A DNA stretch of 64,000 bases, taken from Paragyromitra xinjiangensis. Lineage: Eukaryota > Ascomycota > Pezizomycetes > Pezizales > Discinaceae. The number at the start of each line of letters is the position of its first letter. Position 1 is the first letter of the stretch. The notes under the pieces were generated by a model. The model saw only the letters and a program-made list of their open reading frames with translations. It did not search any database and had not been told where the DNA came from. The stretch is taken from NCBI GenBank assembly GCA_038503065.1, contig JBCAMK010000005.1, positions 868,001 through 932,000 of the forward strand. The letters run 5' to 3'. The position numbers and the translations under genes are program-made. Below are positions 13,301 to 24,621 of the stretch, one piece after another.

Positions 13301-14258
13301 TCGTGCAGATTTGGCGATTGAGGCGGGTGCTGAGTATATTCTATGTTGTCCAGACTCTGAGAGGTGAAACAATCTTGGGTTATGGCCTCCTGGTATTTAG
13401 GGTTAGGCTCTGCATTCCGGAGGTGCGGCTCGGCGGGTAACTAACTACCTTGGGAATTTTGAAACTCAACACCAAGGTCGGCAACATCAACGATACATCC
13501 GCTAGAATAAGGAATTGATTGGAAAATTGGCACATATTTCTGAGTGTATTCCGGGCATACCGAAGAAATGTTTGTTCAAGTTAAAGATCTCGGCGCCTGG
13601 TGAGTCGGGGAAAATCCCCGAAAGAATGTGCTCTTAGTAGATCTCACGATTTATATCTCATGGGAACCGTTGAAAAGGTGCGTTTTCCCCTAGTTAGTTT
13701 TAATGTCCGCCTTATTATTTATTGCATCTGAATTGATGCAGGAACCTCCGCCGTTATTTTCCGGTGACGGTGGTACCCCCTGGTCAAGCGGCCCGGTTTG
13801 CCGATAAAGAGGAGCCGTTCCGGCTTCCAAGATCACTCCCCACCTTTTTACCCCTGCCTTAATATCGAAATTGCGGGGTTTAGCGAAACGGTGGCGCAAA
13901 TAGGTTCTTCGGCCATGTAATGACATTACCGCATTCTCCCTCAATGCCGGTCGAAAGGGCCATTCTTAATCAATTATTCTTTAGGTACAGACTACTGCCG
14001 GAGTCCAGGAATGATGAAGCTAATCTCCGACGATTAACCTGCTCAAAAATATGCATGAAAGAAGCAATACGTTGTTTCTCCGGAGCTACTATGCGGATCA
14101 TCTTCCCTTTGTTCCTTCTTGATTCTGGGTTTGCAGGCCTGATGCCAGAATGCCTCAACTATCAATCTCTTCAGCTTGAAAGTACTGAATCACTACACAC
14201 TATTACCTACCCTTGTACTTACTGGATATTCTTCTGTTGTTTAGTGTAATTGAATTTG
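7330..14258. other. 7 kb gene-poor stretch
   Basis: I found no gene I could support. The longest frames (for example about 120 codons near 9195-9557 and 133 codons near 7404-7805) lack motifs and composition bias. The octamer TACATGTA occurs at 10215-10222. The last part should contain the control region of the beta-glucosidase gene. Confidence 0.5.
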
Positions 14259-14266
14259 TATATAAG
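14259..14266 (+). promoter_or_regulatory. TATA box of the beta-glucosidase gene
   Basis: TATATAAG lies 123-130 bases upstream of the ATG at 14389, a usual spacing for fungal genes with a TATA element. A TATA element fits an inducible secreted hydrolase. Confidence 0.55.
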
Positions 14267-14388
14267 AAATGCGATCCCGCATAGTGTGGTTGGGCTGCGA
14301 TCCCACTGAACTATCTGCCTTTTTTTTTGCCTTGTGGGTGGTTAATTGAGTCTCCTGTTCTATTGCAATTAGCAGACTCATTTTCAAC

Positions 14389-17300
14389 ATGAAAGTCAGC
14401 ACGCTCACATTGAGCCTCCTCTCAGCAACCGTTGTCAATGCACAAAATTATGCCAATCCACCTTACTACCCATCCCCGAAAGGTGGTTGGTTATCAGACT
14501 GGAGTGCATCATATGACAAGGCACGGCTTCTTGTTAGCAAGATGACTTTAGCAGGGAAAGTTAATATTACTACAGCTACTGGCTGGTCAATGGTAAGATA
14601 CTCCTGTGCTGGTGGCATACGCTGCCGTGCTTGCTTGGATCAGCAAGCTTACATAGACCTAGGGGCCCTGTGTAGGAAATACTGGGCCTGTCTATGGACT
14701 TTTCCCATCGCTTTGCGCACAGGATGGGCCTCTTGGTGTCCGTTACGCCGATTTGATCACAGCTTTTCCAGCAGGTATCACAACTGGCGCGACTTGGGAT
14801 GCGGATCTTATGTACGCACGCGCAAACGCCATGGGCCAAGAAGCCCGCGGAAAGGGTGTACATGTTATTTTGGGACCCTCAGTAGGGCCTCTGGGAAGGT
14901 CCCCAAACGGCGGTAGAAATTGGGAAGGATTCGGATCAGACCCTTATCTACAGGGTGTTGCTGCCTACCAATCAGTTAAGGTATGTGGGCTTATTTTCAA
15001 TATAGCGTAATTAGACTTAAAAGTCCGATTTGCTAATGGTGATATCTTGGTATGTTGATAGGGAATTCAAGATGCGGGCGTGCAAGCAACAATTAAGCAT
15101 TTTATCGCCAATGAACAAGAACACTTTCGTGGCGATGGCCAGGTCCAGAATACCATCTCGAGCAATGTGGACGATCGTACGCTACATGAAACTTATCTTT
15201 GGCCATTTTCTGAGGGCGTGAGAGCTGGCGTTGCATCGGTCATGTGCTCTTACAACATGGTATTTAAACTAGAATCAATAAGATCTTGGATCGATAGATT
15301 AACACGATTCTTCAGATCAACGGATCTTACGGATGCCAGAACAGCAAGCTACTCAATGGGGTCTTGAAAGACGAGTTGGGCTTCCAGGGCTACGTCATGG
15401 CCGGTATGATTCCGAAAAATCTTTTTTTTGGAGCTCTCCGGCTAACATGACTTTTTTTTTGCAGATTGGCTTGCCCAGCGTAGTGGGGTTGGTGCAGCTC
15501 TTGCAGGGATGGATCAGACCCAGCCCGGAGATGGTACTAGCTGGGCCAATGGTGTAAGTTTTTGGGGACCTGAGTTATCTCGCGCTGTCCTCAACAGCAG
15601 CGTCCCTGTTGACCGCCTCAACGATGCTGTCACTAGAATCGTTGCGGCGTGGTATCAACTTGGTCAGGACAATAACTATCCGGAAACTTCTTTCTCGAGT
15701 TGGACAAAATCAGACTACGACGTTATGTACAAGGGTGCCAATACTGGTCCATCTATCCAGGTTAATAAGCATATCAATGTCCAGGGCACCCATGCAACGG
15801 TTGCTCGTTCTGTGGCTAGAGATGGTATCACCTTACTGAAGAACACTGGCAATGTCCTTCCGCTTGCTGCTTCAGATGTTATTAGAGTATTTGGGTCCGA
15901 TGCTGGCCCAAATTCTAGTGGCATGAATGGATGCACTGATAGAGGCTGCAACCAAGGAGTCTTGGGGATGGGATGGGGGGTATGTAATGAATTTTCCTGT
16001 GTTTCTATGACCCAAGCTAATGAGAAATCTAACATAGTCTGGAACGGCCGATTATCCATATCTTACTACTCCAATTGACGCAATTACCGCTAGGGCTTCA
16101 AATGTGCAATCTATCCTTACAGATACAGTCAACTCTGCACTTACATCTATGGCTAGTACTGCCAACGCCAAATGCCTTGTTTTCATTAGTGCTGATTCCG
16201 GCGAAGGGTAAATTCTCAGAATGTACCAAAAAGTTTGTTTATTCTTAGCTAATTATCCACCAGATACATCACTGTTGAGGGAAATGCGGGTGACAGAAAT
16301 GATTTATTCGCCTGGCACAATGGCGATGCCCTCGTCGCAGCTGTAGCTGCTGCTTGTCCAAACACCATTGTTGTGATCCATTCCGTTGGTCCTATTATCA
16401 TGGAAAAGTGGGCCGACCTTGCCAACGTCAAAGCCATAGTTCTTGCACATCTTCCGGGTCAAGAAGCAGGTTCTGCTCTCACTGACATCCTTTTTGGTGA
16501 TGTCTCACCAAGCGGAAAGCTCCCGTACACTGTTGGGAAGCAGCAGTCTGATTGGGGTTCAAGCGTTAGCATCGTTACAAGTGGTAACGGCGCGATCCCG
16601 TCAACTTTCACCGAAGGCCTCTATGTTGACTACAAGTACTTTGACAAGAACAACATTAGTCCTCGCTATGAGTTTGGATTTGGGCTTAGTTACACAACAT
16701 TTTCTTTCAGTGGCCTCAAGATCACTCCTGTCAAAACACTGACAGAACTACCACCCGCACGTGCTGCTAAGGGCTCTGTCCCAACTTACCCTACTACTAT
16801 TCCACCTGCCTCTGAAGTAGCATGGCCGGCAGCTATTACTAGCCGCATCAACAAGTATATCTACCCTTATCTTGACAGTCCTACAACTATCACCCGTGGA
16901 TCATATCCTTACCCAAGCGGTTACACGACTACTGAACAGCCTGCTCCGGTAGCTGGAGGAGGTCAGGGTGGGAATCCTGCATTATGGGATGTTATGTACG
17001 CCGCCACAGTGACAGTTACTAATACCGGAACTAAGACTGGAAAGGAAGTTGCCCAGCTGTAAGTATCTCTCTATTAGTCGAATCCTTTTCCAATATTTCT
17101 AACCTAGTTATCTAGGTATCTTGGATTCCCTGCGAACAGTGGTTTCGATACCCCTATCCGACAGCTCCGAGGTTTCAGCAAGGTCGAGCTTACAGCCGGA
17201 GCGTCCATCGACGTTACCTTCGAGATTACCCGTAAAGACTTGAGCGTCTGGGACGTCGTCCGTCAGAACTGGGTCATCCCCCAGGCGGGCGCTGGCGGTT

Positions 17301-17638
17301 ATACAATCTATGTGGGCAACAGCTCTCGTAATCTTCCCCTCCAATGCAACACGGTTACTGGATGTGCCGTGACTTCATCTTCTGCAACTTCAGCATCGGT
17401 TCCCGTTTCAACCTCAAGGTCGAGCTCTACTACTGCTGGACCTACTATCATAAGCTCGACGACTTCTTCTAGGACTTCATCTGCGCCAATCACTACTACT
17501 TCAGTGGTGACTAGTTGTCCGTCGGGGCTGACCGCTAAGTGGGGCCAGTGTGGAGGTATCGGGTGGACTGGTTGCACGTCATGCGTTTCAGGGTCGACTT
17601 GCTCAAAGTTGAATGATTACTATAGTCAGTGCATTTAA
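14389..17638 (+). CDS. Secreted GH3 beta-glucosidase with C-terminal CBM1
   Basis: Eight exons (14389-14592, 14663-14980, 15062-15259, 15316-15403, 15465-15979, 16038-16207, 16264-17058, 17116-17638) encode 936 residues. The enzyme should hydrolyse terminal beta-D-glucose from cellobiose and short beta-glucans outside the cell. A signal peptide covers residues 1-18 (cleavage near VNA). The GH3 N-terminal barrel follows, with the KHF segment and the nucleophile Asp270 in GYVMADW. Then come the GH3 C-terminal sandwich (GDRNDLF region) and a fibronectin-III-like domain. A Ser/Thr-rich linker leads to a family 1 carbohydrate-binding module at about residues 900-936, with the CGG and four-Cys pattern ending in YSQCI. 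The codon of Asp270 is split by intron 4. The gene appears intact. A MITE begins 177 bases after the stop. Most fungal GH3 enzymes lack a CBM1, so the fusion suggests action on solid cellulose. Confidence 0.95.
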
Positions 17639-17814
17639 GTGGAGAAAAACTTAGAATTACGGTTTATTTTCTTTGTAAATATTGGGTAGGGGATACACAT
17701 GTACAGTCGCATTGAAGTTCCTTTAGTATGTTGCGAGTTTTGAAAACTGGTAGCTACTGATGACTAGGATGATCAATGATAAAAACTCAGAATTCATGAT
17801 CTCTAAAAATGAAA

Positions 17815-18270
17815 GAGCAAAAGTTCGATCTACCCTTGACGATTAAGACCTGGTTTAATCTACCCTTCGGGTTTAATCTCCCTCCAAGACTCGCTCTTTT
17901 CTTTCTTATGTACCATGACCTGCACTTACATTTCTGGCCCTCCCAGGCTCCAGACAAAGGTACACTATTTGCAAGATTGCCAGGCTATTTAGAGCAAGTA
18001 CATACGTTTTTCATGCCTGCCTGTGGCCCCTGGCCCCTGGTGCCCTCTGCTTAAGTGCAACAGCAGGGCTGCCTCTTTCCGCTTGGCCGCTGTTAAGAGA
18101 CACCCCTATATACAGGATCTTATCGGAAAGGGACTGCTGATTTCTATGAATGGCAGCCATGACGGGGATGAATTGTGTTTGGGAGGGATACAGTTTCATG
18201 GGGGTAAATTAAACCCAAAGGGTAGATTAAACTAGATCTTAATCGTCAAGGCTAGATTGAACTTTTGCTC
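17815..18270. mobile_element. Non-autonomous Mutator-like MITE with 9-bp target duplication
   Basis: Terminal inverted repeats of about 70 bp bound this 456-bp element. Both ends begin GAGCAAAAGTTC and remain alike through the shared TTTAATCTACCCTT stretch. It is flanked on both sides by the identical 9-mer AAAATGAAA (17806-17814 and 18271-18279). Long inverted repeats and a 9-bp duplication are the hallmarks of Mutator-like elements. The interior has no transposase frame, so it must be mobilised in trans. The perfect target duplication and high arm identity suggest a fairly recent insertion. It lies immediately downstream of the beta-glucosidase gene. Confidence 0.85.
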
Positions 18271-18279
18271 AAAATGAAA

Positions 18280-18911
18280 TGATATCAATCAAGGTTCTGA
18301 CCCTCCCGCCAAAGAATCACAAGAGGCAATGGGTCTTATCTAATCTGACCTTGGTAAAAATACCCGAGGGCTTGAGGCATTCGTGGTTTGTCACACATCT
18401 TCTTGTTATGGTAAGAGCGCAATAATCATAGACAGGTGCGTGATATACTATGACAAGCGAAAAAGGGGAAAAAAGAAGAAAAGTGCAGATCCTAGGCTAT
18501 TTGTCGTATCGAGTGACAAATTATGAATGGTAAATAATCGATATCTGAAAATTAAATATATACCTACCCTCTATACCTAGAGACTATAATATTCTAACTG
18601 AACTTCTATTAGAGCAATGTAACCAGATGAGGGTGCTAGGGTAGTTTCCATTATGTTCGAAGAATTTCAAGGTCAATAATGTGTTCAAGGCTTTGAAAAT
18701 CTAAGAAAATTACAAATCTGGGCCTAGTCGCGTGACAGTCGCGACTCGCGCACGTATTCTCACTAGGCTAGATAGAAACTATTGTTACGAAATTTCTCGC
18801 GATGACTTGCTATACGCCCACACGGCGAACCTAGTTTGAGTATAAACCCCCCCCCTCCTTCTTGAAACTTCCCTCTACTCCCTCCTTCCTTCCTCCTATC
18901 TCCCATACATC
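18280..18911. other. Intergenic stretch between two transposons
   Basis: AT-rich DNA without a supportable gene separates the two elements; a CT-rich tract is found at about 18846-18905. Confidence 0.5.
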
Positions 18912-18919
18912 CCCACGCC

Positions 18920-19473
18920 TAGTGTGGTCCACGAGGCAAGCTCGCCTCGAGGCCGTACGAGGTAGGGGAGGCCGCGGGAACGAGGTGGCTCGAGGTCTCA
19001 GTTCACAGCGGCGATGATCAACCCCTGAATATCCCATGGAACTACTTCTATACGTATTCCCCACCTACCTCTCGTCGGTACCTTCGGGTTTAATACCATT
19101 AGCAGTAACCCACATACCTACTAGCACTATGTCATCCATAGCAGCATCCCCCAATAAAGAATTTCCCAATGACCTAACACGACATGAGGATTTGAAGACT
19201 TTATACAGTAAGCGGCCATTGAGGGAATGATAGGATGATACAAGTAAACTTGGCTAGGAAGAAGACGATATTAGTAGATAGCTACTTTATTAGATACCAG
19301 TGTATTGAACGATAATTTTTACTCAGAGGGTACCTCTAATAGTACCTCTATACCTCTATGCCTCGAGGCAAGCCTACATTGCTCGAGCAGCCCGAAGCAG
19401 ACCTCCCTACGAGCACGAGGTGCCTTGAGGCATACCTCCTGGCTCGCCTCGAGCTGCCTCGTGGACCACACTA
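18920..19473. mobile_element. Non-autonomous hAT-like element with 8-bp target duplication
   Basis: This 554-bp element starts TAGTGTGGTCCACGAGGCA and ends with the inverted copy of those 19 bases. The flanks are CCCACGCC (18912-18919) and CCCGCGCC (19474-19481), an 8-bp duplication with one difference. Both ends carry extra subterminal copies of a CGAGGC-type motif in both orientations. Eight-base duplications, short inverted ends and clustered subterminal motifs fit the hAT superfamily. No transposase is encoded. Confidence 0.75.
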
Positions 19474-19481
19474 CCCGCGCC

Positions 19482-20263
19482 ATCCCATCACCCAAACTAT
19501 CATTATCTCTAATCCTCTCTTCCCCTCCACGCCTATGGCTGCCCCCAATTCCCCTTGTCTTTATCCATATCCTGGCTGTGGTTATACGAACTCGACTAGT
19601 GATCACTTTTATCCTCCATTGTCCTTCTGTCTGGCTTGTTAATTTGAGATTACCTAGATACGCCTTCTGAAAACCCGTAGGCTATGCCCCCTAAAACCCC
19701 TGCCTATCGCTTAATTCTAGGTACTTTGCGAGCTATGACTCATTAGCGCATTACGGATAGCTTCAAGAACCCTGTTATAGGCGTATCGATCTCTGCTGCT
19801 TTACGAAGCTGTAACGACTGTGAGATAGCTAAAACAATCGGGTAGGATCAACCTCTCTTAGAATAGCAATGCTAGCAGTAAGGAATTTTAAAGGCTTTGA
19901 CGAGCGGTAAGCCGGGCATTAGTATTGCGAACTAGCTAAAACATGAACTCTCACTTAATTAATTCATCATCATCAAACACGAATTCTCTCAGCAAGAACA
20001 CAGCCCTGGACTCTAAAATGCCTGTTTCAGCCCCAGCACTTGACAAACCTATGTAGGATGTTACAAGCAAAGCCGAGGCCACCCTATCTCTACCACCAAA
20101 CATCAAGACCTCTCATCGTCCCCACTCCCAAAAACCCAACCCACGAGTGACACTTCATGACCCGTAGTACCAACAGCCCACGTTACACAACACCTCGAGC
20201 CTCAAAAGGCTTATTTCAACCACGCCCCCGGCAACCCAACCCACACCATCCACCAACTCAACC
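19482..20263. other. Intergenic stretch with a decayed reading frame
   Basis: Right of the hAT-like element a frame from 19684 starts with MPPKTPAYRLILGTLRAM but is broken by stops after 20 codons. It can be followed through three stop codons to about 19880. Its helix-rich wording would suit the DNA-binding part of a transposase, but I cannot name a family. An ATG at 20018 could supply an extra N-terminal exon for the CHY zinc-finger gene downstream. Confidence 0.3.
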
Positions 20264-20824
20264 ATGTGGTAAAACCCCCTCGCCTCCTCTTTACCCTATA
20301 TTAGTACCTCCGCCCATTCAATCTCAGCTAACAATCCCAGCAAACACGTCCTAAACGCACAGGTATCGATCCGCTCCCCCTGTTGCCAGAAATGGTTCGA
20401 CTGCGCCGAGTGCCACGCCGAGTCTGAAACGCACCGACTGCTACAACGCATTGAGATGGTGTTCGCGTGCAAGAAATGCAAGAAGTGTTTCCGCAAGGAC
20501 ACGAGCGAGTGGGATGAGAGGTAGGTGGTGGTACATAGAGGTGGCGAAGTGAGGCTGATGTTGTTTAGTGACGAGTATTGTCCTCATTGTGATAACCACT
20601 TTGTTATCGAGGCCAAAACTCCGCAGGCTGCGTTGAGGGTTGAGGGCGAGGATATAAGGAAGGATGCTCGGTTTGTGTTCTCCATCTCTTGCGAGAAGGT
20701 GGGCTTATGCTAATTGCGGTGGCGATGTTGTAGGATGGTCAAAGATGATCGCATTAAAGGGGAGCGACAACGCGGGATTCTTGGGCTCGGAGACGATGGT
20801 GACATGGCGGATCGGCTTGGATAA
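20264..20824 (+). CDS. HOT13: CHY zinc-finger protein (Hot13-like)
   Basis: Four exons (20264-20268, 20341-20520, 20569-20670, 20734-20824) give 125 residues. The CHY zinc finger runs from CKHVLNAQVSIRSPCC through FDCAECHAE and CKKCKKCF to YCPHCDNHF, with all Cys and His positions present. Introns are 20269-20340, 20521-20568 and 20671-20733. The third is needed to reach the typical ending DDRIKGERQR followed by DMADRLG. In yeast, Hot13 is a small CHY protein of the mitochondrial intermembrane space that removes zinc from Mia40 and so supports oxidative import of small Tims. The short fungal CHY proteins are usually placed in that family. The first exon has only five coding bases (ATG TG); a longer N-terminus from an exon beginning at 20018 is possible. 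Confidence 0.85.
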
Positions 20825-21156
20825 GGCTTTTTCTCGTAGAAGAATTTGCATGCGTTGGGGAGTTTTGGGTTTCTACGGTCACGAAGGAGTGGAAGAGTTG
20901 TGGTATCACATATTGGCGGTGATGGCGAAAAATACGAGGGAGTTTTATTTAATATTGTTAAACCAATACCATAGAGCGGGTGAATTTAGTGTCTACTTTC
21001 CGATATTTCGTCAAACGTGAGGGCTCGAGGTGCTCTATCGAATGAGGTTCGCCAACATCCCATTTTTTAAAAAAAACCTTTAACGAGGTGCGACGTTGGA
21101 AACTATTTCACAAACACCACGATAACCTTCTACTCCAAGTCATCCGGGTATGAAAC

Positions 21157-22168
21157 CTATGAGCTCCCAACAGGCCCTGAGCTTGAGCCGCTACTAGCTC
21201 CACCGCGGGTCTTCTTTCGTGCGGCCTCCTCCTGCTTCTCCTTCTCGATATCCTTAACATATGTTTCGATTGCTTCGACCGACATCATCTATCACCGTCT
21301 CAGCATATAACCACGTAGAAGTTCCCAACGGATAAAACAAACCTCCATCTCCTTCCCAGGCTCCATGATGGCAATCTCAATGTTCTTAGCGCCTGTCTGG
21401 ACGACCTCAAGGAGCGACTTAACGGTCAACTTGATGGTTTCCTCACGGTCCATCTCCTCTTTATAGTTGCGTTCCAGGAATTCCCTAACCGTCTTCGATG
21501 AGCGACCGATGGCATTCGCCTTCCACGCAGAGTAGATCCCACTAGGCTCCGTCTGGTACAATCTTGGGATTTTGTCGTTCGGATCAAAACCAATAATAAG
21601 CGTACTAATTCCGAATGGTCTTACACCACCGCTTTGGGTGTAACGTTGTTGGACGCCGGCCACATATTTCGTAATGTATTCTATACTAACGGGGTCCTCG
21701 ACGGTAAGACGGTGTGACTGGGCTTCGAGCCGGGCTTTATCGACGAGGATGCGTGCGTCGGCGTTGAGCCCGGCAAAGGCGAGACAAACGTGGTTGTCGA
21801 CAAGGCCGATCTTGGATGGGGTGATGCGAGTGTCTTGGAGTTTCATGGCAGAGCGCTTTTCGCAACCGAGGACGACAATACTGGCGCCTTTGACACCAAC
21901 CGCACAGGTCCCTTAATGGGTGTTAGCAGTGATGGTGGAGGCAGCGGGGATGAGGGAAGGAACCTCGTTTGACAGCTTCGAGAGCATATTCTACTTGGAA
22001 GACGTGGCCGTCAGGGCTGTGATGGGGTTAGCTTCTTGCTGGGAGATGAAGGGATGGTGAACGGTACCTGAAAACTGGAAATCGATGGTGATAGTCAGCT
22101 CCGGACAGCTTCGGGGGAGAGGGCTACCACTGCTACTCACCACTCAACGCTCTATCGTAGGAACCCAT
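21157..22168 (-). CDS. PRE6: 20S proteasome subunit alpha-4
   Basis: Six exons on the minus strand (22141-22168, 22068-22074, 21964-22016, 21343-21911, 21157-21288, with one exon only 7 bases long making five joined blocks in total) encode 262 residues of a proteasome alpha ring subunit. The N-terminus [30 protein letters not shown] is the conserved alpha-subunit leader. [26 protein letters not shown] and [16 protein letters not shown] identify the alpha-4 (PSMA7) type. The C-terminus has a charged helix, [17 protein letters not shown], and a Ser/Gly tail. The block count is five: the 7-base exon at 22068-22074 supplies V-F-S between introns 22075-22140 and 22017-22067; without it the frame breaks. 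The other introns are 21912-21963 and 21289-21342. The gene is transcribed away from the dehydrogenase gene starting at 22536. Confidence 0.95.
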
Positions 22169-22535
22169 CTTGAATTTATGGGAACAGAGAAATTCCTTCT
22201 TCTATAGAGATACCGGGGGATGGAGAAGAGGTCCTAGGAGATGATGGATGATGTTTGTGATGATGATGATAGTGGGGGGAGCTTCAGACCCACGTTGTTG
22301 GGGTAATTGAAGATGAAACTCCCCACCACAACGACATTGTTTCACCGACAGCATTAACCCTAACCCTGCAAAATGGGATTACGTGATTGGCGGGTCTAAT
22401 TATTATTTCCTCCCCACTTAGAACCCCGAAGTCTGTGGGGAAAGTGGGAGAAATCCTTTATTCCAACTTCAATTGTCCTTCCTTTCGCCAGACGAGCTCC
22501 TATTCTGTTGAAAGGAAGTTGGCTGACTACTAATT
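22169..22535. promoter_or_regulatory. Divergent promoter with telomere-like repeat and CCAAT box
   Basis: The 367 bases between the PRE6 and dehydrogenase start codons must serve both genes. TAACCCTAACCCT at 22355-22367 is a two-unit telomere-type repeat, which resembles binding sites of Tbf1-like factors. An inverted CCAAT box (ATTGG, 22386-22390) lies just beside it. A short GAT-rich tract is found near 22225-22270. Function of these sites is inferred. Confidence 0.5.
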
Positions 22536-24300
22536 ATGAACTCTGCTCGATTCCTCCGCGCTGCTGTCCGCGCAAGGCCTAGTGTCACCCTCCCCGGGCG
22601 GCGAACACTCCCGAGCGGCCTCAGAATAGCTGACCGCCGCTGCGCCAGCACCGAGTCCCATGAGCGACCAGCGACCACCGCGACCGCAACAAAAAGCCAA
22701 GCGAAACCAAAGGAAGTGCGATTGACCGCCGAATCGTAAGTACCCGGCTCATTCCCCCCATATACACCTAACTAACCCTCACTACCAGCTACCCGAATAT
22801 CCAGCGCGACTCCCGCTTCTCCAAACTCACCCCCGAAGACATCACCTACTTCCAATCCATATGTCCCACCATCTCAAACGAAAGCGATCTCGAGCCATTC
22901 AACACCGATTGGATGCGCAAATACCGTGGCCAATCCCGTTTAGTCCTCAAGCCTAAATCTGCCACTGACATCTCCTCCGTCCTACGCTACTGCAACGAGC
23001 GTAACCTCGCCGTAGTGCCCCAAGGCGGCAACACTGGTCTTGTCGGCGGCTCAATCCCCATCTTTGACGAAATCGTCATCTCCCTATCATCCCTCAACTC
23101 CATCCGCTCTTTTGATCCAACCTCTGGCATCCTCGTCGTAGACGCTGGCGTGATCCTTGAAACAGCAGACTCATTCCTTGCAGAACATAACCACATCTTC
23201 CCACTCGACCTCGGTGCGAAGGGATCCTGCCACGTTGGCGGTAACGTTGCTACTAATGCCGGCGGCCTGCGACTCCTCCGGTACGGCTCCCTCCACGGAA
23301 CAGTACTAGGCGTGGAAGCTGTACTACCGGATGGCACAATTGTTGATGACCTTTGTACTCTACGGAAGAATAACACCGGGTACGACCTGAAACAACTATT
23401 CATTGGCTCAGAAGGCACAATTGGCATCATCACCGCTGTCTCAATCATATGTCCGCCACGTCCGAAAGCCTCCAACGTTGCGTTCTTTGCCCTCGACTCC
23501 TACGACGCTGTCCGAGCCGCGTTCACCAAGGCAAAAGAACAGCTCTCAGAGATCCTCTCTGCGTTCGAAATGATGGACGGTACATCCCAGCGGCTGGTTG
23601 CAGAGGTAACGGGTAAGCGACGGCCGCTGGAGGGATCTAGTCCATTCTACGTGCTCGTTGAGACGAGCGGGAGTAATAAGGAGCACGACGACGCGAAGCT
23701 AGAGGCGTTCCTGGAGGACCTGATGGAGAGTGGAACGATTAGTGATGGGGTACTTGCACAAGACGAAACGCAACTGAAGAGTCTGTGGGGGTGGCGAGAG
23801 GGGATTCCGGAATCGTTGGGTCATTGGGGTGGCGTGTATAAATATGATGTATCGATTCCATTACCGGAGTTATATCAACTTGTCGAAGACGTGCGAACAC
23901 GGATGGTTGAGGCGGGTTTATTAACGGCGGGGAAAGAGAGTAATGAGCAAGGTAAGGATGATGTTGTGGTGGATGTCGTGGGGTATGGTCATATCGGCGA
24001 TTCGAATCTGCATTTGAATGTGGCGGTGAGGAGCTACGATAAGCGTGTGGAGAAGGCGCTAGAGCCGTTTGTGTATGAGTGGATTCAGGAGAGGAAGGGG
24101 AGTGTTAGTGCTGAACATGGACTGGGGGTTGCGAAGAGGGAATTTGTAGGGTATTCGAGGGGGGAGGTAGAGCTGGAGGTTATGGCGGGTTTGAAGAGAC
24201 ATTTCGATCCAGTGAGTTTCCCTCATACCGGTTTTAGGGCCAATACTAATTTGGTGGGCAGAACGGGATTATGAACCCGTACAAATATATCAAAGCGTGA
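22536..24300 (+). CDS. Mitochondrial FAD-linked D-2-hydroxyacid dehydrogenase (D-2-hydroxyglutarate type)
   Basis: Three exons (22536-22735, 22789-24211, 24262-24300) encode 553 residues. The enzyme family oxidises D-2-hydroxyglutarate or D-lactate to the 2-keto acid with FAD. An Arg-rich, acid-poor N-terminus of about 40 residues ([16 protein letters not shown]...) looks like a mitochondrial presequence. The FAD-binding type-4 domain has [11 protein letters not shown] at about 144-154 and the segment [21 protein letters not shown]. The FAD-oxidase C-terminal domain has [12 protein letters not shown] from about 467 and [11 protein letters not shown]. The last exon gives [15 protein letters not shown], the usual family ending. 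The alignment wording is closest to yeast Dld2/Dld3 and human D2HGDH rather than Dld1. The gene is complete and splice sites are canonical. Confidence 0.93.
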
Positions 24301-24621
24301 TACTGCGACTCTAGGCCAATGGGTTGGCAACTAAGTGAGAAAGTAAAGGGGCTAGATATTTGTTTCTAAGGTGAAGATGGGGGCACTACGGCCTACAATG
24401 TCAAAATTTTTAAATATTTCAAGACTATTCAATAGACGATCGTCAAGAGATATGTAGTGATTCGGTAGGTGTATGGATAGATATTTCCCCTTGGGATTTT
24501 GTTATCCAGTGAAACGAAGTAGGCTGAGTGATAAAATATGACCGTCATTGTGATTGTGAGCAACATAGCCAACCTGCGCGAAAGGTCATCTCTATCGATA
24601 GATAAAACGAAACTAAAGTGT

